Source: Antedon mediterranea (taxonomy: Eukaryota; Echinodermata; Crinoidea; Comatulida; Antedonidae). From it: a stretch of 64,000 nt of DNA. Made by a program: the position numbers and the translations under genes. This document shows, in pieces, positions 40,372-52,300 of this stretch. The DNA is taken from assembly GCF_964355755.1 (NCBI RefSeq), contig NC_092674.1:22596001-22660000 (forward strand). The letters run 5' to 3'. The notes under the pieces were generated by a model that was not told the origin of the DNA, searched no databases, and saw only the letters and a list, made by a program, of their open reading frames with translations. Positions within the stretch are counted from its first letter, which is position 1; every line of letters begins with the position of its first letter.

Positions 40372-42619
40372 AAATGTTGCCCTTATGTAAATTAATAAAG
40401 TAAATAGTAAATACTGTATAATAAATAATAGTAAAGTAATAGCTAGTGTATATTCGACCTCTCTGCCTAGCCTAAGCAATTGAGGTAGACTGAATTAAAA
40501 GAGACGTTCCGCTAGATTGAGGGTGTGGACCGGTAACAATATGAGAATTGAGAATATGAAAATTGCCAAATTTCCCAAAACTGATGTTCTGTTCTGTTTT
40601 TGTTTCTGGGATCGCACCGCATATTGTGAGTGCCACCGATTCAAAGATGCGATTCAAATTTGTGTTTCGTGAAAGTTTCGATATCTCAACACTACAAAAA
40701 TAAAAACAATGAATATTTGTCCATCAACAAATCACTTTTTGCTCTGCATTAGTTAATCAGCTACCGCAAAGTAAAAATATATTTAATGGTTCTATTAAAT
40801 GGCTCTATTGTACGGTTAGCTTCTTGTAAACAATAAACGCGAGGCTGATACGATGACTACACGGTCTAATATCCAAGAATTGCCTTTGTGAATGACATCC
40901 TTATTGCCGTATTATAGTCTTCGACATTGATTACAGATGAAAGCAGCGGATTAATGAAATAAAAGTTTACATTAGAACAAGAGTGTGTAATATAAAAGAC
41001 AAATAATGTAGGGGAACGACCTGAGCTGGATTGAGCACGGGTGTGGACAAACTTTCTTCTCAGCTTCCGGCTCTTCGTGTCGGCTGCTGCCACCAAACAG
41101 CGATCATTCGTCTTTCCACAACGACATCGGCTGAATGGACCAGTACACCGGGGTAACCTGCTATTCTTCCGAAAGATGTATTGGTTTGTTTAAAGTGCAT
41201 ACGAGTCAGATGTGTGACACTGGACCTCCACATTTGCACATAGGCGCAGTATTGGTCTAGCACCGAAAAACATGAAATAACCAGAATATAGAACCAGCCT
41301 ATATCTTTAGCTAATTTGGCACATTTAAGCATATAATTACCTATATTATAACCTAGAACCTATACTGCGCCTTGCTCCAATTTTAATTCCTTATCCATGA
41401 AAAATAATATTATTTTTATTCGTTGAATGAGGAGAATATTTTCATTTGTCGAAAGATTGACGCCCTTTTTAACTAGAATAGAATCAATTTTTCAGCTCAT
41501 GAAAATATTCTCCCTATTCAACTCATGTAAACATTATTTGTATAATATTAGCAGTATGTCATGTCGTCGTAAAAAAAACGGTTTTATCTCAAGCAAACAA
41601 TGCCATCTTCTCCTTGCGCTTGATTGATCATTTTAGTGTATTCTATGGAGGACGAACGTGTTGATTAATGTGTGCTTAGCATAAGGTTGATGGCTCAATG
41701 GGCAATATTGAAGTAAATGAAGAAGAGTAAACTGGCTTAATCAATTAAGAATATTTAACATAGATTTTAGGGTTAAGTGGTGTTGATTCTAATTAGTGTA
41801 AAGTTGCATTAATGGATAAATGAAATATCCGAACATCTGCAGTGAACGGTTCCATTTTGATAATTACTTTTAAGCTAACGTTTTTTTAAAGTCAACCATG
41901 ACATTTTATTCATATTTTTACTTGCCAGCTGACAATAATTTCGATATCGTCTTCTCATAGCTCATATTAAGCATACAAACTTAAGTTGTCTTTTTTCTTT
42001 GAATGCCATGAGTTTTAAATTGATTTCCATCTTTTGCATTATGGATTCCATAATATATAGTATTAGTATAAATAATTAACTTATTTAATCGCATTAAAGG
42101 TATCTTTGACAGAGATATTTACGTAAGCCCTAAATCAAATTTTGATTCTTCTAAATAAAGACATTAAATCATTGAATTTGGTTTTTAACACACCTGAACA
42201 GAATTTTGAATTTGATTGGGGGATTTGGGTCACATTGTATTCAATATATATATATATATATATATACTATTAAACTGTGCTGTTGACTGCGCGTTCGGAA
42301 TTCAACAGGGAGGGTCACGGCGTCTATATACTCCGCGTATGTTATTGGATTGTTGCCTTTTTGAATGGTTTAGGCATTGGTCTTGTCTCTCGTTATAATG
42401 GGTGTGTTGTAAAACAAAAAATAGGGCATGATAAATCCATTCGGTGACACTTCTCTTCGGTGACATTTTAAATGTTCTATTTTCACTTCATAAACGTATT
42501 TGTTCCATTGCACGCATAACAATTATGTATAATTTTGTATAATATTGAGAGCTTAATGTTAGGGTTTGAATTTAGTAAAATGTATTACAATTAAAATATA
42601 ATAGTTTATATATTATATC
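40372..42619. other. Gene-free stretch
   Basis: No coding region recognised; minus frames at 40472-40657, 40866-41096 and 41060-41332 match nothing known. It contains an inverted repeat at 41422-41522 (GTTGAATGAGGAGAATATTTTCAT-type arms, about 24 bases each) and a (TA)n run at 42244-42267. Confidence 0.4.
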
Positions 42620-42885
42620 TCAACCGTATAATAGTAATAGTAAATAACAATTATTTTATTTACCTGACGTTTCGCCAACTATCAGTTGTCTTTCTCAAAG
42701 TGTAGTGACACGTATGTCACCGTTGACCTGTAGATGACGGGGTCAACACATTGGTCCACACTTGACTGAGTTTGTAACCGCCCTCATCTCTATTAAAATT
42801 GGGGGTCTTCCTGATCCAGATGGATTCCTTAACCCAGCGTCTTAATCTGACCGATTCCCTGTTAGTTGGGGAGCCAGAAGGGGTT
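42620..42885 (-). pseudogene. Penelope-like element C-terminal and 3' end
   Basis: Minus-strand reading from 42885: ESVRLRRWVKESIWIRKTPN, NRDEGGYKLSQVW, then TLRKTTDSWRNVR, close to a GACGTTTCGCCAACTATCAG stretch on the plus strand. The RRW.KE.I.IR....NRDEG.Y.LS..W motif is characteristic of the region after the GIY-YIG domain in Penelope-like polyproteins. The upstream part of the same element lies at 45683-45958, beyond a 2.8-kb insert. Confidence 0.7.
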
Positions 42886-43029
42886 TACCTGCACCCTCTA
42901 GCAAACTATATTAACAATGTTTTTTTTGCTTCCATATATCAACACGAATCGATTTTTTGCTGTTGGCCGAAAAAAATTGGGATGCTTGGTCAGTACAGGG
43001 GCCAAAAGGTAAACATGGTCAAAATATAG

Positions 43030-43720
43030 ACCCTGCATAACTTGGTAACTACTGGGTGTATTGGAATAATTCTGGTGTCAAAATAATCAAAATACCCATA
43101 TTTATATTCACTCTAACTGAAAATTTTTCCCAAAAGTGAATGGAAACCCCTTTTCTGACCACTGGTCAAGAAAAAGGCCATATGAACATCTCAGCAACCG
43201 CTGGTCAGAAAGTGATAATTTTAGTCTCAAATTACTCGCAAAGTATATGTTTCTATTTGACTTAATATAATAAAAATCATAACAATGACAATAAACCCGT
43301 TATTTTGACCTTTGACATAGAGCCGGTACAACTATTTTTGACTTTCATCACATTTTACATATCTCAGAAACTGTTTGGCATAACGTTGTACTTGGTGTCA
43401 AAATACTCAGAAAACCCATATTTCTATTCACTCTAATGGACAAAATTTGGTTTTTTACCATTGGTAAAAGAAATTGCCATATCAATATCTCAGCAACCAC
43501 TGGTTAGAAAGTTGTAATTTTAGTCTCAAATTAATCGCTACGTAAATCTTTATCAATTAATCAATCATTCGATTTATATTGCGCGATTCCAACAGTCATT
43601 ACTCATGTTTAGTAGTGACTTAGAGGTGCTCAATAATGATGTTTGTTTAATGTTTAAAGGTAGGTTTGCTTTAATACAATAGAAATACACAAAATGTCAA
43701 GAAACACATTATTTTGACAT
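43030..43720. repeat. Imperfect tandem duplication, about 320-bp period
   Basis: GGTGTCAAAATAATCAAAAT + ACCCATATTTATATTCACTC (about 43074) recurs near 43400. ATCTCAGCAACCGCTGGTCAGAAAG (about 43191; 20-base core ATCTCAGCAACC.CTGGT.A) recurs near 43487. A third weak copy of the ATTATTTTGACCTTTGACAT part (43300) appears near 43707. It is non-coding and lies inside the insert that splits the Penelope-like element. Confidence 0.75.
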
Positions 43721-43984
43721 TTAACCTATACATAGCGGGTGCAAATAACTTTGCATGGACCACATTTTATATTAAATAACAGGCGAACATTTTTGTTGGA
43801 ATCACTAATAATTTAATGCAAGAAGCAACAAACAGTACCAGGTTTGTTATAAAAAGTACACAGTAAATCTTAAATCACACTACAGCAGCTGTATGTGATT
43901 TGTTTTTTAATTTAACAATTCTAAATAACGTTTAACGTTTATTAATAAAGATTTCTACACTGTATACTAATTTACATATTGTTG

Positions 43985-44215
43985 TTTATCTTATTATTTA
44001 ATCATCATCGCTTTCATCCGAATCACTAATATCGTCAAATTCTGCCTCGTGATATTCGTCACTATCTGTACTCTCTGCATTGTCTATATCCTCCAATAAA
44101 TCTATTAGTGATGGAGGCAACACTGCAACATCTGACCAAAGAGGTTCAATTAAACCCATTTCATTCTTGATCCAACCATGTTCTTTTGTTGGGATTTGTA
44201 AATCCATTGTATATC
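43985..44215 (-). pseudogene. TGxDxxSxF-family gene: C-terminal end, minus copy
   Basis: The open frame 44207-43998 reads KEHGWIKNEMGLIEPLWSDV, AVLPPSLIDLLEDID and ends in an acidic tail (DDISDSDESDDD). The first half is almost identical at the DNA level to 45594-45677 of the plus copy (ACAAAAGAACATGGTTGGAT, CCTCTTTGGTCAGATGT, GTTGCCTCCATCACTAA). The two are therefore inverted duplicates of one 3' end. The Trp...LP.S...L pattern matches the end of this family, in which the last section carries a Pro-rich W....P.lP motif. Confidence 0.65.
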
Positions 44216-44219
44216 ATCT

Positions 44220-45680
44220 GGGGCACCAGTTACAACCAATGTTGAAGCTGACATTTTGGATGCTGAAACTATTGGACGGAAACAAAAACAGAAGTTTGTC
44301 AAAGACAGGCTACTCAGTGAGGATCCAATCGATTTTTTTAACAAAATTCAAAAAAACAAATTAAAGAGCATGGAAATTAACAACAAGACTAAACTTACCT
44401 CAACACTGCAGGCAAACTAATTCAATATCAAGACCAGTGTAATCTAGCATTTACGCTACTTATTAAATCTCAAAACCAAAACCTCCCAATTAAACTGGAT
44501 GAATTGATGACATATTGCCTTACACCTGTACCATATAGCCTCAGTACTCCGGATGGATATTTTAACAAAACAAGGCACAGATGATTCCATAGCGAATTTA
44601 AAAAAGACACCTCTGCCACTTCCGTCACTTTGCATTAAAGATGGAAATGCTGTATTTCATTCTATATCAACATCATGTCTACCTGACACATTTGGAGGAA
44701 TATGTATAAAAGTATTGGATTCCCTTCGTGATACTATCTGGACCAAAGACACGCAAACCAACAGATATGAAAAGGTTCCTTATGAATAATGGTAACAAAG
44801 AGCAACTAATTGATTTGTTGTTGACAGTTTGGAGCAGTGAGCAAGCGATTACCAGAATTTTAGGTCGAGACATAACTTTAATTTCAAAAGGCAGTGCCTA
44901 TAAATTAATACCTTCAGATATTAATGGTCCAATCAAAATTGAAGAGATATTCAACTTAAAATCGAATCAGGAAGAAATGGACACACAGGTTATACTCTAC
45001 ATAAAATGGGCAGGACGAGGGATGCTACAAATCTGTGGTAGTAAGAAGTCCCGATACTGACATTTTTCATTAAATTATATTATGTAAATGAAATATCAAC
45101 AACAATATTTTTTGAAACTGGGACTGGGAAGAACAAACGCATTATCAATGTAACTGAAATTGCAAAATCATTTGGGAAAGAATAGGCCTACTGTGCGTCA
45201 CTGCTTGGCCTCCATGTATATACAGGTGAAGATTGCAACAGTTCATTTAAAGGAAAAGGGAAAGCTCAGCCACTAAAATTAATGCAAAATCAACCACTCT
45301 ACCAAAACACATTTGCTTCTCTTGGCAATGGATGGGAAATTGATAATGACATTTGTCAACAGTTAAAAAGATTTACCTGTGGAATGTATGGTTTTAAAAG
45401 AAGTGGATGTATAGACGATATTCGATTTATGTTGATTAAAAAGCAAATAGGCGAAGGGGAAAAGTTGACACCAATATCAAGAGTAGATATTTCCCGATTA
45501 CCACCATGCAAGAGTAGTCTTAATATGCACATAAGAAGAGTTAATTATAGACTATGTCAACTAAAGCATTCTCATATACCAACTACCTGCACCAACAAAA
45601 GAACATGGTTGGATCAAGAATGAAATGGGTTAATTGAACCTCTTTGGTCAGATGTTCCAGTGTTGCCTCCATCACTAAGG
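44220..45680 (+). pseudogene. Decayed gene of the TGxDxxSxFxGKGK family (transposon-associated, function unknown)
   Basis: Plus-strand blocks in several frames: ADILDAETIGRKQKQKFV, PLPSLCIKDGNAVFHSISTS, KEQLIDLLLTVWSSEQAITR, GRDITLISKGSAYKL, FNLKSNQEEMDTQVILYIKW (DxxEEADT-like), INVTEIAKSFGKE, LLGLHVYTGEDCNSSFKGKG, LGNGWEIDN, and LPPCKSSLNMHIRRVNYRL. The conserved core HA.TG.D..S.F.GKGK preceded by an EEADT-like block is one I know from multicopy uncharacterised proteins in cnidarians, molluscs, echinoderms and fishes; a PIN-like nuclease has been suspected but I cannot confirm it. Key residues differ (TGED for TGCD), and at least five stops or shifts are present. Confidence 0.6.
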
Positions 45681-45682
45681 TC

Positions 45683-45990
45683 TCACTGTGGTGCAACCCC
45701 TGCTTTTTTTAAATGTCGTTGCACTACCTCCGTTACTCCTTTTACATATGGGATGACTACCATCGTTTTGGTGTTTGGCTTGTCCAATTTTACCCTAGGT
45801 TTGTTGTCTTTAGTTGTGTTCATGTCGGTTTGTACTTTTTTGAAAACCCACTTAGGATAACCACACTGTGCCAGAGCATATTTGATGTGACGTTCCTCTT
45901 TGTTTTTACCTGTCTGCTCAGTTATGATTACAATTGGAATGAACCTAATAAACATCACCCCAAACCGTCCATTTTATTTGGTTTTTTTTC
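45683..45990 (-). pseudogene. Penelope-like element: RT C-terminal region
   Basis: Frame 45958-45683 reads KEERHIKYALAQCGYPKWVF, then VVIPYVKGVTEVVQRHLKKA and GVAPQ. The pattern RE..HI..AL..CGYP.W followed by v.PYv.G.SE...+ is a hallmark of Penelope-like polyproteins between RT and GIY-YIG. It stops exactly where the TGxDxxSxF gene copy ends (45680), and the GIY-YIG domain itself is missing. Confidence 0.75.
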
Positions 45991-47984
45991 TAGCTTGTAT
46001 TACTATTACCACACTCACCAACCCTTTTTCTTCTTAAAAACGAACAACCACGAGCAATACAAATCGATCTGTTTCTCTATATGATAGATAATAAACAGTA
46101 TTACCTCCGAAACAACCCTTTAAAGACGGAGTCCTCCATATCAAAGTAAAGCTTTAGCGCCCTCGTATAATGCTTTGAGATGTTGAGTATAGAAATACAA
46201 CTCTCACAATCTTTACCTAAAAATATATTGAAGTTGACTGGCAGCCAATTCAAGAACTGACTGCTGTAAATCAACCAACTGGTTTTAATGTTGATCTCTG
46301 TTTTGTTAGATGTTGTTGATTTATGTTGTTTTTTTAGCAATTTGATGGTTTTTTTTTAAATTTCAACTGTATCTTCGGATTTAAAATCTGACAGTCTTAA
46401 AAATAAAAAAAAAGATGCAAGGTATATTATAATTTAATGAGTTCGAAAAAAAATATTAATACCTGCAAGGCAATTTGGTAAATATACATATTTCAGGTTG
46501 CTGTACTCAACAGCGAGAGTTCAATATTTTAGTTTTAGTAAATGTCAAACACCTTTAATTGCTCCCAGAGCAACAGCGAAACTTTCTAAATTAATAATAT
46601 TTTGTATATTTTGTTGTTGATCATAATCAGATAAGATGAAAATATATCCGACAAGTTTAAAAAACATCTTTACTTTAGTGTTCACATAGTATGTTATTTA
46701 TTAGTAATGTCAGAGTGACATTACTTTTTCCTGCTGACAACATCTTATTGTTTTCAACTCTGTTAGATTAGTCAGAATATTCTCGCCATATATCATTAGG
46801 AGGCCGAAGATTTTGATTTTGGACGGTCTATGATGACCTAGGCATTACGTCATTTCGGCCCAAAGTGCCCGATTGCGAAGGTCGTGTACCCAAACAAAGC
46901 GGGTCTGTGGTAACAGTATACAAGATACCAGAACCTAGAATCGAAGAAACCCGGAGTCCGGCGACTTGAAAAGAAATGTAGAACTCACACACATGCGCAC
47001 TTAGTCTGGGCTCCAGACGGAGTTTTTTCTTAATATTAGTAAAAATATAAATATTTTTGCACATATGGCGTTTCATACGTGTATTACTTGAGTTTGGATA
47101 CTCCGTCTGGGGAAACACGCAAAAGTCACGTGGTTTGACACCAAGAATTCTTGGTGCATAGATTATCCGGTAGACTAGTTTCAGCTGCATGCGATTGGCT
47201 ACTCACTCGTACACTGTTTTAATATTCATATTTCAGAATTTCAAAGACTCAACAACTAAGATGGTACGCATGCGCTATGTTACGTTTAGACAATGTGTAC
47301 TTTGGGTACATTGATGAAAGTTTCTGAAGGCTAGAAAGGATTTTATATGGATCATTTAATCAGGGAGATGTAATTTACATCTCCCTGATTTAATATTACG
47401 CGGAGATAATTTGATTTAATTCCCACCCAGACCTGTCCTGTTCTGTGTAGTGGTGTAGCCCTGTTGTGTGTGAATCCTGTTGTGTGCCGGTGGTGGTATT
47501 ATGTAGGCCTACCTTATTGGCGTTTTATTTGGCAGGTCATACGTGCGAGTTGAGTAGGACCTACGAAGGAGGCCTAGGCCAAGGACTAAACAATTAATAA
47601 ACAAAACAACTTGGCAACACGATTTCATATTTTAACAGTCTCGATCGTACATTCAGCACTGTACGTAGGCCTACTCGATCTTTTTCATTTTGAAACAAAA
47701 TGATCATTGGTTGATTCGAAATCCATATTTACATACCGCCCGCCCCATATAGCCAAATACGGTATGATAACCTACGTCATTCTTATCGGATGTTTGCGGT
47801 CTGCAAATCGATTTCTGTACGTGTTTCACAAGTCTGTATTTTCAGACAAAAATCGCGGTCGAAATAAAAACAAATAAATTAAAAAAAAAACAATACAGAC
47901 TCAAGTCAAGTCTAATGCGCACTATAAAATAATATTACGACTTAGGTCCTATGTCGTCGCTACTTCGAAAGCTCAAATTGTGAA
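45991..47984. other. Gene-free stretch, part CpG-richer
   Basis: No coding region recognised. Around 46800-47300 the DNA is less AT-rich and contains GTACGCATGCGC (NRF1-like) at about 47264, which could be promoter-like, but no gene follows. A near-perfect 37-base palindrome, ATTTAATCAGGGAGATGTAA and its complement, lies at 47354-47393. Confidence 0.35.
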
Positions 47985-49385
47985 GTACTAGATGGTACGC
48001 TCGCTTCGCTCGCGTACCATCTAGGTCGTGCCCACAGATGGTTCTCGAATACATAATAATTTCAGCGTTAAAGAACTGGCGATTTCAAATGTACGTACCG
48101 CAGGACAATAATACATGTCGTTTACAGGAACGAATAAATAGACACTGTGATTTATGTACTCAACTAAAATTAGCACCCTGGGAATTACTTCCGAAAGAGA
48201 AACTTGTCACGAGTTTAAGTCAAATTTAAACAAACTTAATTTGTGTTTTATATGTAACATTAGGGTTGAGGGATGGGGAAGAGGATGGGTGCAAAGAAGA
48301 ACAATTTTTAAATATATTCTTTATCCATTTAGTAACGAAATATTAATTGTTTTCATGTTTTACAAATAATATACCATTATACACAGTAAAACATTGCGAT
48401 TTAATACTTTGTTGAAACTATCACCGTCGATTGAAATAGTATAGTACATGTAACGATACATCTCTACGACGTGTATAATATGTTTATATAATTTAAAACA
48501 ATTTGTGAAAACCACCTCTATTCGGGCAAAATCTAACATTCGATTTAATGGTCAATAAATATTAAATTATCTAACTCAACTTAATTAGTAGGCATAATGG
48601 TTTTCAATTGTTTCTTAGAGCCAATTCATACTTAAGTTGGTTCCTACCCTACCCTCCAAAGTTGTTCTGCGTTTAGGGCATGTGATGTACCGTAGGCCCA
48701 TCCTCTACTGGTTTTACAACGCTACTCATGCCAGTGAGGGAAGGGTGATGATGTGGGTGGTTAAACTGCAATAATAAAGATGTGTACATAATATACGGCG
48801 AGTGAAAGCGCTAGCTCATTATCTGTTTAAAAAAATCTATATCCAACCTCTGCAGCACAGATTGAAAAAAAAATGGATCGAATTTCTGTTATGAGTATAC
48901 AGTACTTGCCTTTACGACGCCTGAGGGAATAGACACTTGTGGAACAGAGATTGGAATGTTCCATTCATTTCAAATCAATACATTTGCATAAACGTATATT
49001 AAATCTATCAAAATAGTATTTTTTTAAGAAAATCGGCCTGTCTTCAACATTATGATACTGTACTCGAGCTGTTCAACCGGTTTTCAGCTATTAAAAACAA
49101 TTATCGTAGGAGGAGATAGGAAAATGCGAAGCATCCTCGTATTATTGTCTGCGGGTATTTTTCAAGACGGACATCCATTAGACAGTGTATACCATGATCG
49201 AAAAACACCCCTATTTGGGGCAAATCGTTGAACCTAAATTCGTTTTAATCGTCAATAACTAATTATCGAACTCAATTTAATTAGTAAACAGGGTTACATC
49301 TGGTGGTTAAAATCAGTACCGAAAGTACGAACCAACTTTATATACCATCGAGTAAACATTCTAGAAATAACGCGCGATTTACCGA
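47985..49385 (-). repeat. Long dispersed repeat, copy 2
   Basis: It is collinear with 39241-40371 but about 270 bases longer. The extra DNA lies mainly around 48600-48930 (TTCTTAGAGCCAATTCATAC to GAATAGACACTTG), a probable insertion. The left end is a perfect hairpin, CTAGATGGTACGC and its complement around TCGCTTCGCTC (47988-48024). On the minus strand this hairpin is the last feature and is followed by CTAG then T, as at Helitron 3' ends. No Rep/helicase coding sequence is present, so it would be non-autonomous. Confidence 0.8.
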
Positions 49386-52300
49386 ATTTTGTATATCCCT
49401 ATACTCCCCATCGTCCACCCCACTCTATTTTTTTTAAAACAAATTCTTCCCAGTGATGGACAAATTCAATTCAACTTTTGATTCAAAATGAGAAGGGTAT
49501 ACATAGCCACAATAGGCCTATGGTTTAAGTACGTTGTAAACTGTGTAAATGAATAAGTGTCATATTGGCTGATAATTAAAATATCTAATGTTGATACTGC
49601 GGTCCCCCCAGTCTTCTTTCTCCTCTCACCATCCCAGCCACAATCAACAAACCTTAACTCCTCCCCTGGACAGTTCAAAATGTAGTAACATTTCCTAGTA
49701 CAATTCCAATCATATAGGCTACTTCATTACGCCAGCATTTTCGCTCCTCCTCCTTCCAACACACCCCAGATACTGGATGAGGTGTTTAAGACGGTTCAAA
49801 TGTACAAATTATGTTAGCCATCACTCCCAACCCATAATCCCTCAGTGGCAGTGGCAAATAATTATAGTTTCGGTCAAGGTGTTAGGCCTACATCCCCACC
49901 CCAAACTCCCAGCCCCTTCCCATGGATAATTTAAATACATTAACAATTTCCTACCACAATTCCGGTCAATTTGATAGCCTATTACCCCTAGCCTAAGCAA
50001 AATCCCCACTATCCCCTAAACCCCCCAACTCCCACACCCTATCTCCCATCCCCCCTCGCCCACCAAATACCCATTTGTATACCGAACAAACATCGAAAGT
50101 GTGGAAAAGTGGGCCATTTTGACCATATTTTGGCCGCTAACTTTGATCCTAGATGGCGCATGATATTCAAATATAGTTTAAAACCTTCCCTGTACAATTG
50201 CGGTCATTTTGATGCACAATTAACAAACATTTGTACGAACAAACAGACAAACGTATTCACTCACTTCACGTGCTCACTTGCTTATAATATAGATGTTTAC
50301 ACGCTTGTTATCGGATTTGAGTCGACGCATGGCTAATTTACATATTTCTCGGTCCTCCTGTTGTTAAGTAACTCCTTTGTATTTAAAGCACAACGCGCTA
50401 TTCTTCTCTCTCTGTTCGGTCACGACTGGCATTGAGTGTGTTTAAAATACCAATCAATGGATCTCAATGAAATATAAGTGTGGCTGTGTATGTTCTGTTA
50501 TGATGTGTATGTGCCAGTGCTTCAATCCATCTATATTGTTCTGTGTTGAAATGGGCGCTAACGTCAAACATACCACGGATACCTGTCGGGAGTTATATCG
50601 GAGGTACAATATTGTATAGGCCTAACAGATCAGCTTTAATTCAGATCGTGCGAACGCACGTTATTTACATTCCCGTGTAATTTATATTAATTGAAATGTT
50701 TTTGTATTTAAAAATTACCTTGAATAAAAATGTAATAAAGTACATATAAAATGACATAAAAAATTCAGTTTTTAAATGTTGAATATAAAATTATATCGTA
50801 TCAAATTAATTGAAGAATGCTTTTTTTATTCTTCAACAGATTTTTAAATACGTACTTATTTTTACCATATACGCATGGCCTATCTTCAATGCAAACTGTT
50901 TTTACACGATTCAAGATGTTTTATGTCAGAGAACATGTAGACTGATGATTATCATAGATTCGTATTAGTTAGATGTTTGAAAACACGATGGAAACAAGGT
51001 TATTCTAGTGAACTGATTTTTTAAGGTTAGAGATTTTACTTTGAATAAATATTTATCTGTTACCACTCCCAATTTACACATAAATTTCAACATTTACGCT
51101 GATGTTTCATAAGAAGTCATTCTCACTAAAAGATACAATATTTGAGACAGGAAATGCACAGAAATGTACATTTAAGTAAGTTTTACCCTATAATAACGAT
51201 CGGTAGAGGACATACAGAAGACAATTGCCGACAACTGTCACTGTTGTCCTTTCTATCTAGACTATTTTCTGTATAATTACAAGAAGTTATTTTAATTCAT
51301 ACACACATTACCGCCTCCGTCGTAAATTTTAGCAAGCGAAATGTCGAGTTTTTTTCTTGCTTCTTGTAATGGCACCAAAAAGACAATTTAGCGAGTCTAG
51401 CGGGAATTATCAAAACCGTTCCACAACCGGAAAGCGACATTTATTGGTTACTAGGACAACAACTGAGAATAGCTATGTCTAATAATAATCTGTATGTTGC
51501 GCTATAATTACTAACGGAATGGGACAAATATCCGACAATCCTTTTGTCTTTACTGTTGATGAAATAATTACATTTGTAATAAGAGGCTCCGAGGCGTTGG
51601 CATTTAGAAACAACCGTTAATGTCTGCCATTTACAAAGTTGAGGCTTAACAATACGGCTTTCGGACTAGATAATGGTATTTTCCATCAAACTGTACATAA
51701 GCATACTAAATAGAAGCTTGTACGTGAAGAAATGCTTTATGGAAAACAAACAAAACTCTAATTACAGTAATGAAATTGGTAACAATGAAATAATTATAAA
51801 TAAAGTCGAACGATAACAAGGAAGACAATTATTAACTTAATTTAACATACTAAAAAAAAATAAATAGGTTTCGTAATAGCTTTTATCCAGTTGTTCCATT
51901 CGGACACTGAATGCTATGCTATCTCAGAGCTATCCTATAGGTTTGTATGCAAATGACAATAAATGGAAGTAATTTTCTGATGAATGGAATGTTTTGAATT
52001 GAAAAAATTAAATAAACAACATTTTGTTGTTAAATTAATACGATACATGTGTTTATATGAATAATTTCAGTTTAAGGCCAACTTATTCGAATTTCATTTC
52101 ATTTCCACAACTTGCTACGGCGTCATAGGAACTTCTTCTTTCTCGTACACTAATACTTCTATCCAATTTATTATGTAATTTCTGACGTGAACGCAAATAA
52201 GAAGTTAACAATTCACAGTTAGTTAACTAACGTGTCGCTCTAAATAGCTCCAGTTAAGTAATGTGAATAATCAGATTCTATGCAAAGTCTCATATACCAT

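Noticed and set aside
41060-41332. 90-residue minus frame
   Set aside because: No family resemblance; overlapping frames on the same strand are equally long.
46828-47190. 120-residue minus frame in a CpG-richer segment
   Set aside because: No recognisable domain and no supporting splice sites; composition explains the length.
48038-48369. Two plus frames in the long repeat copy 2
   Set aside because: Neither is conserved in copy 1, so coding is unlikely.
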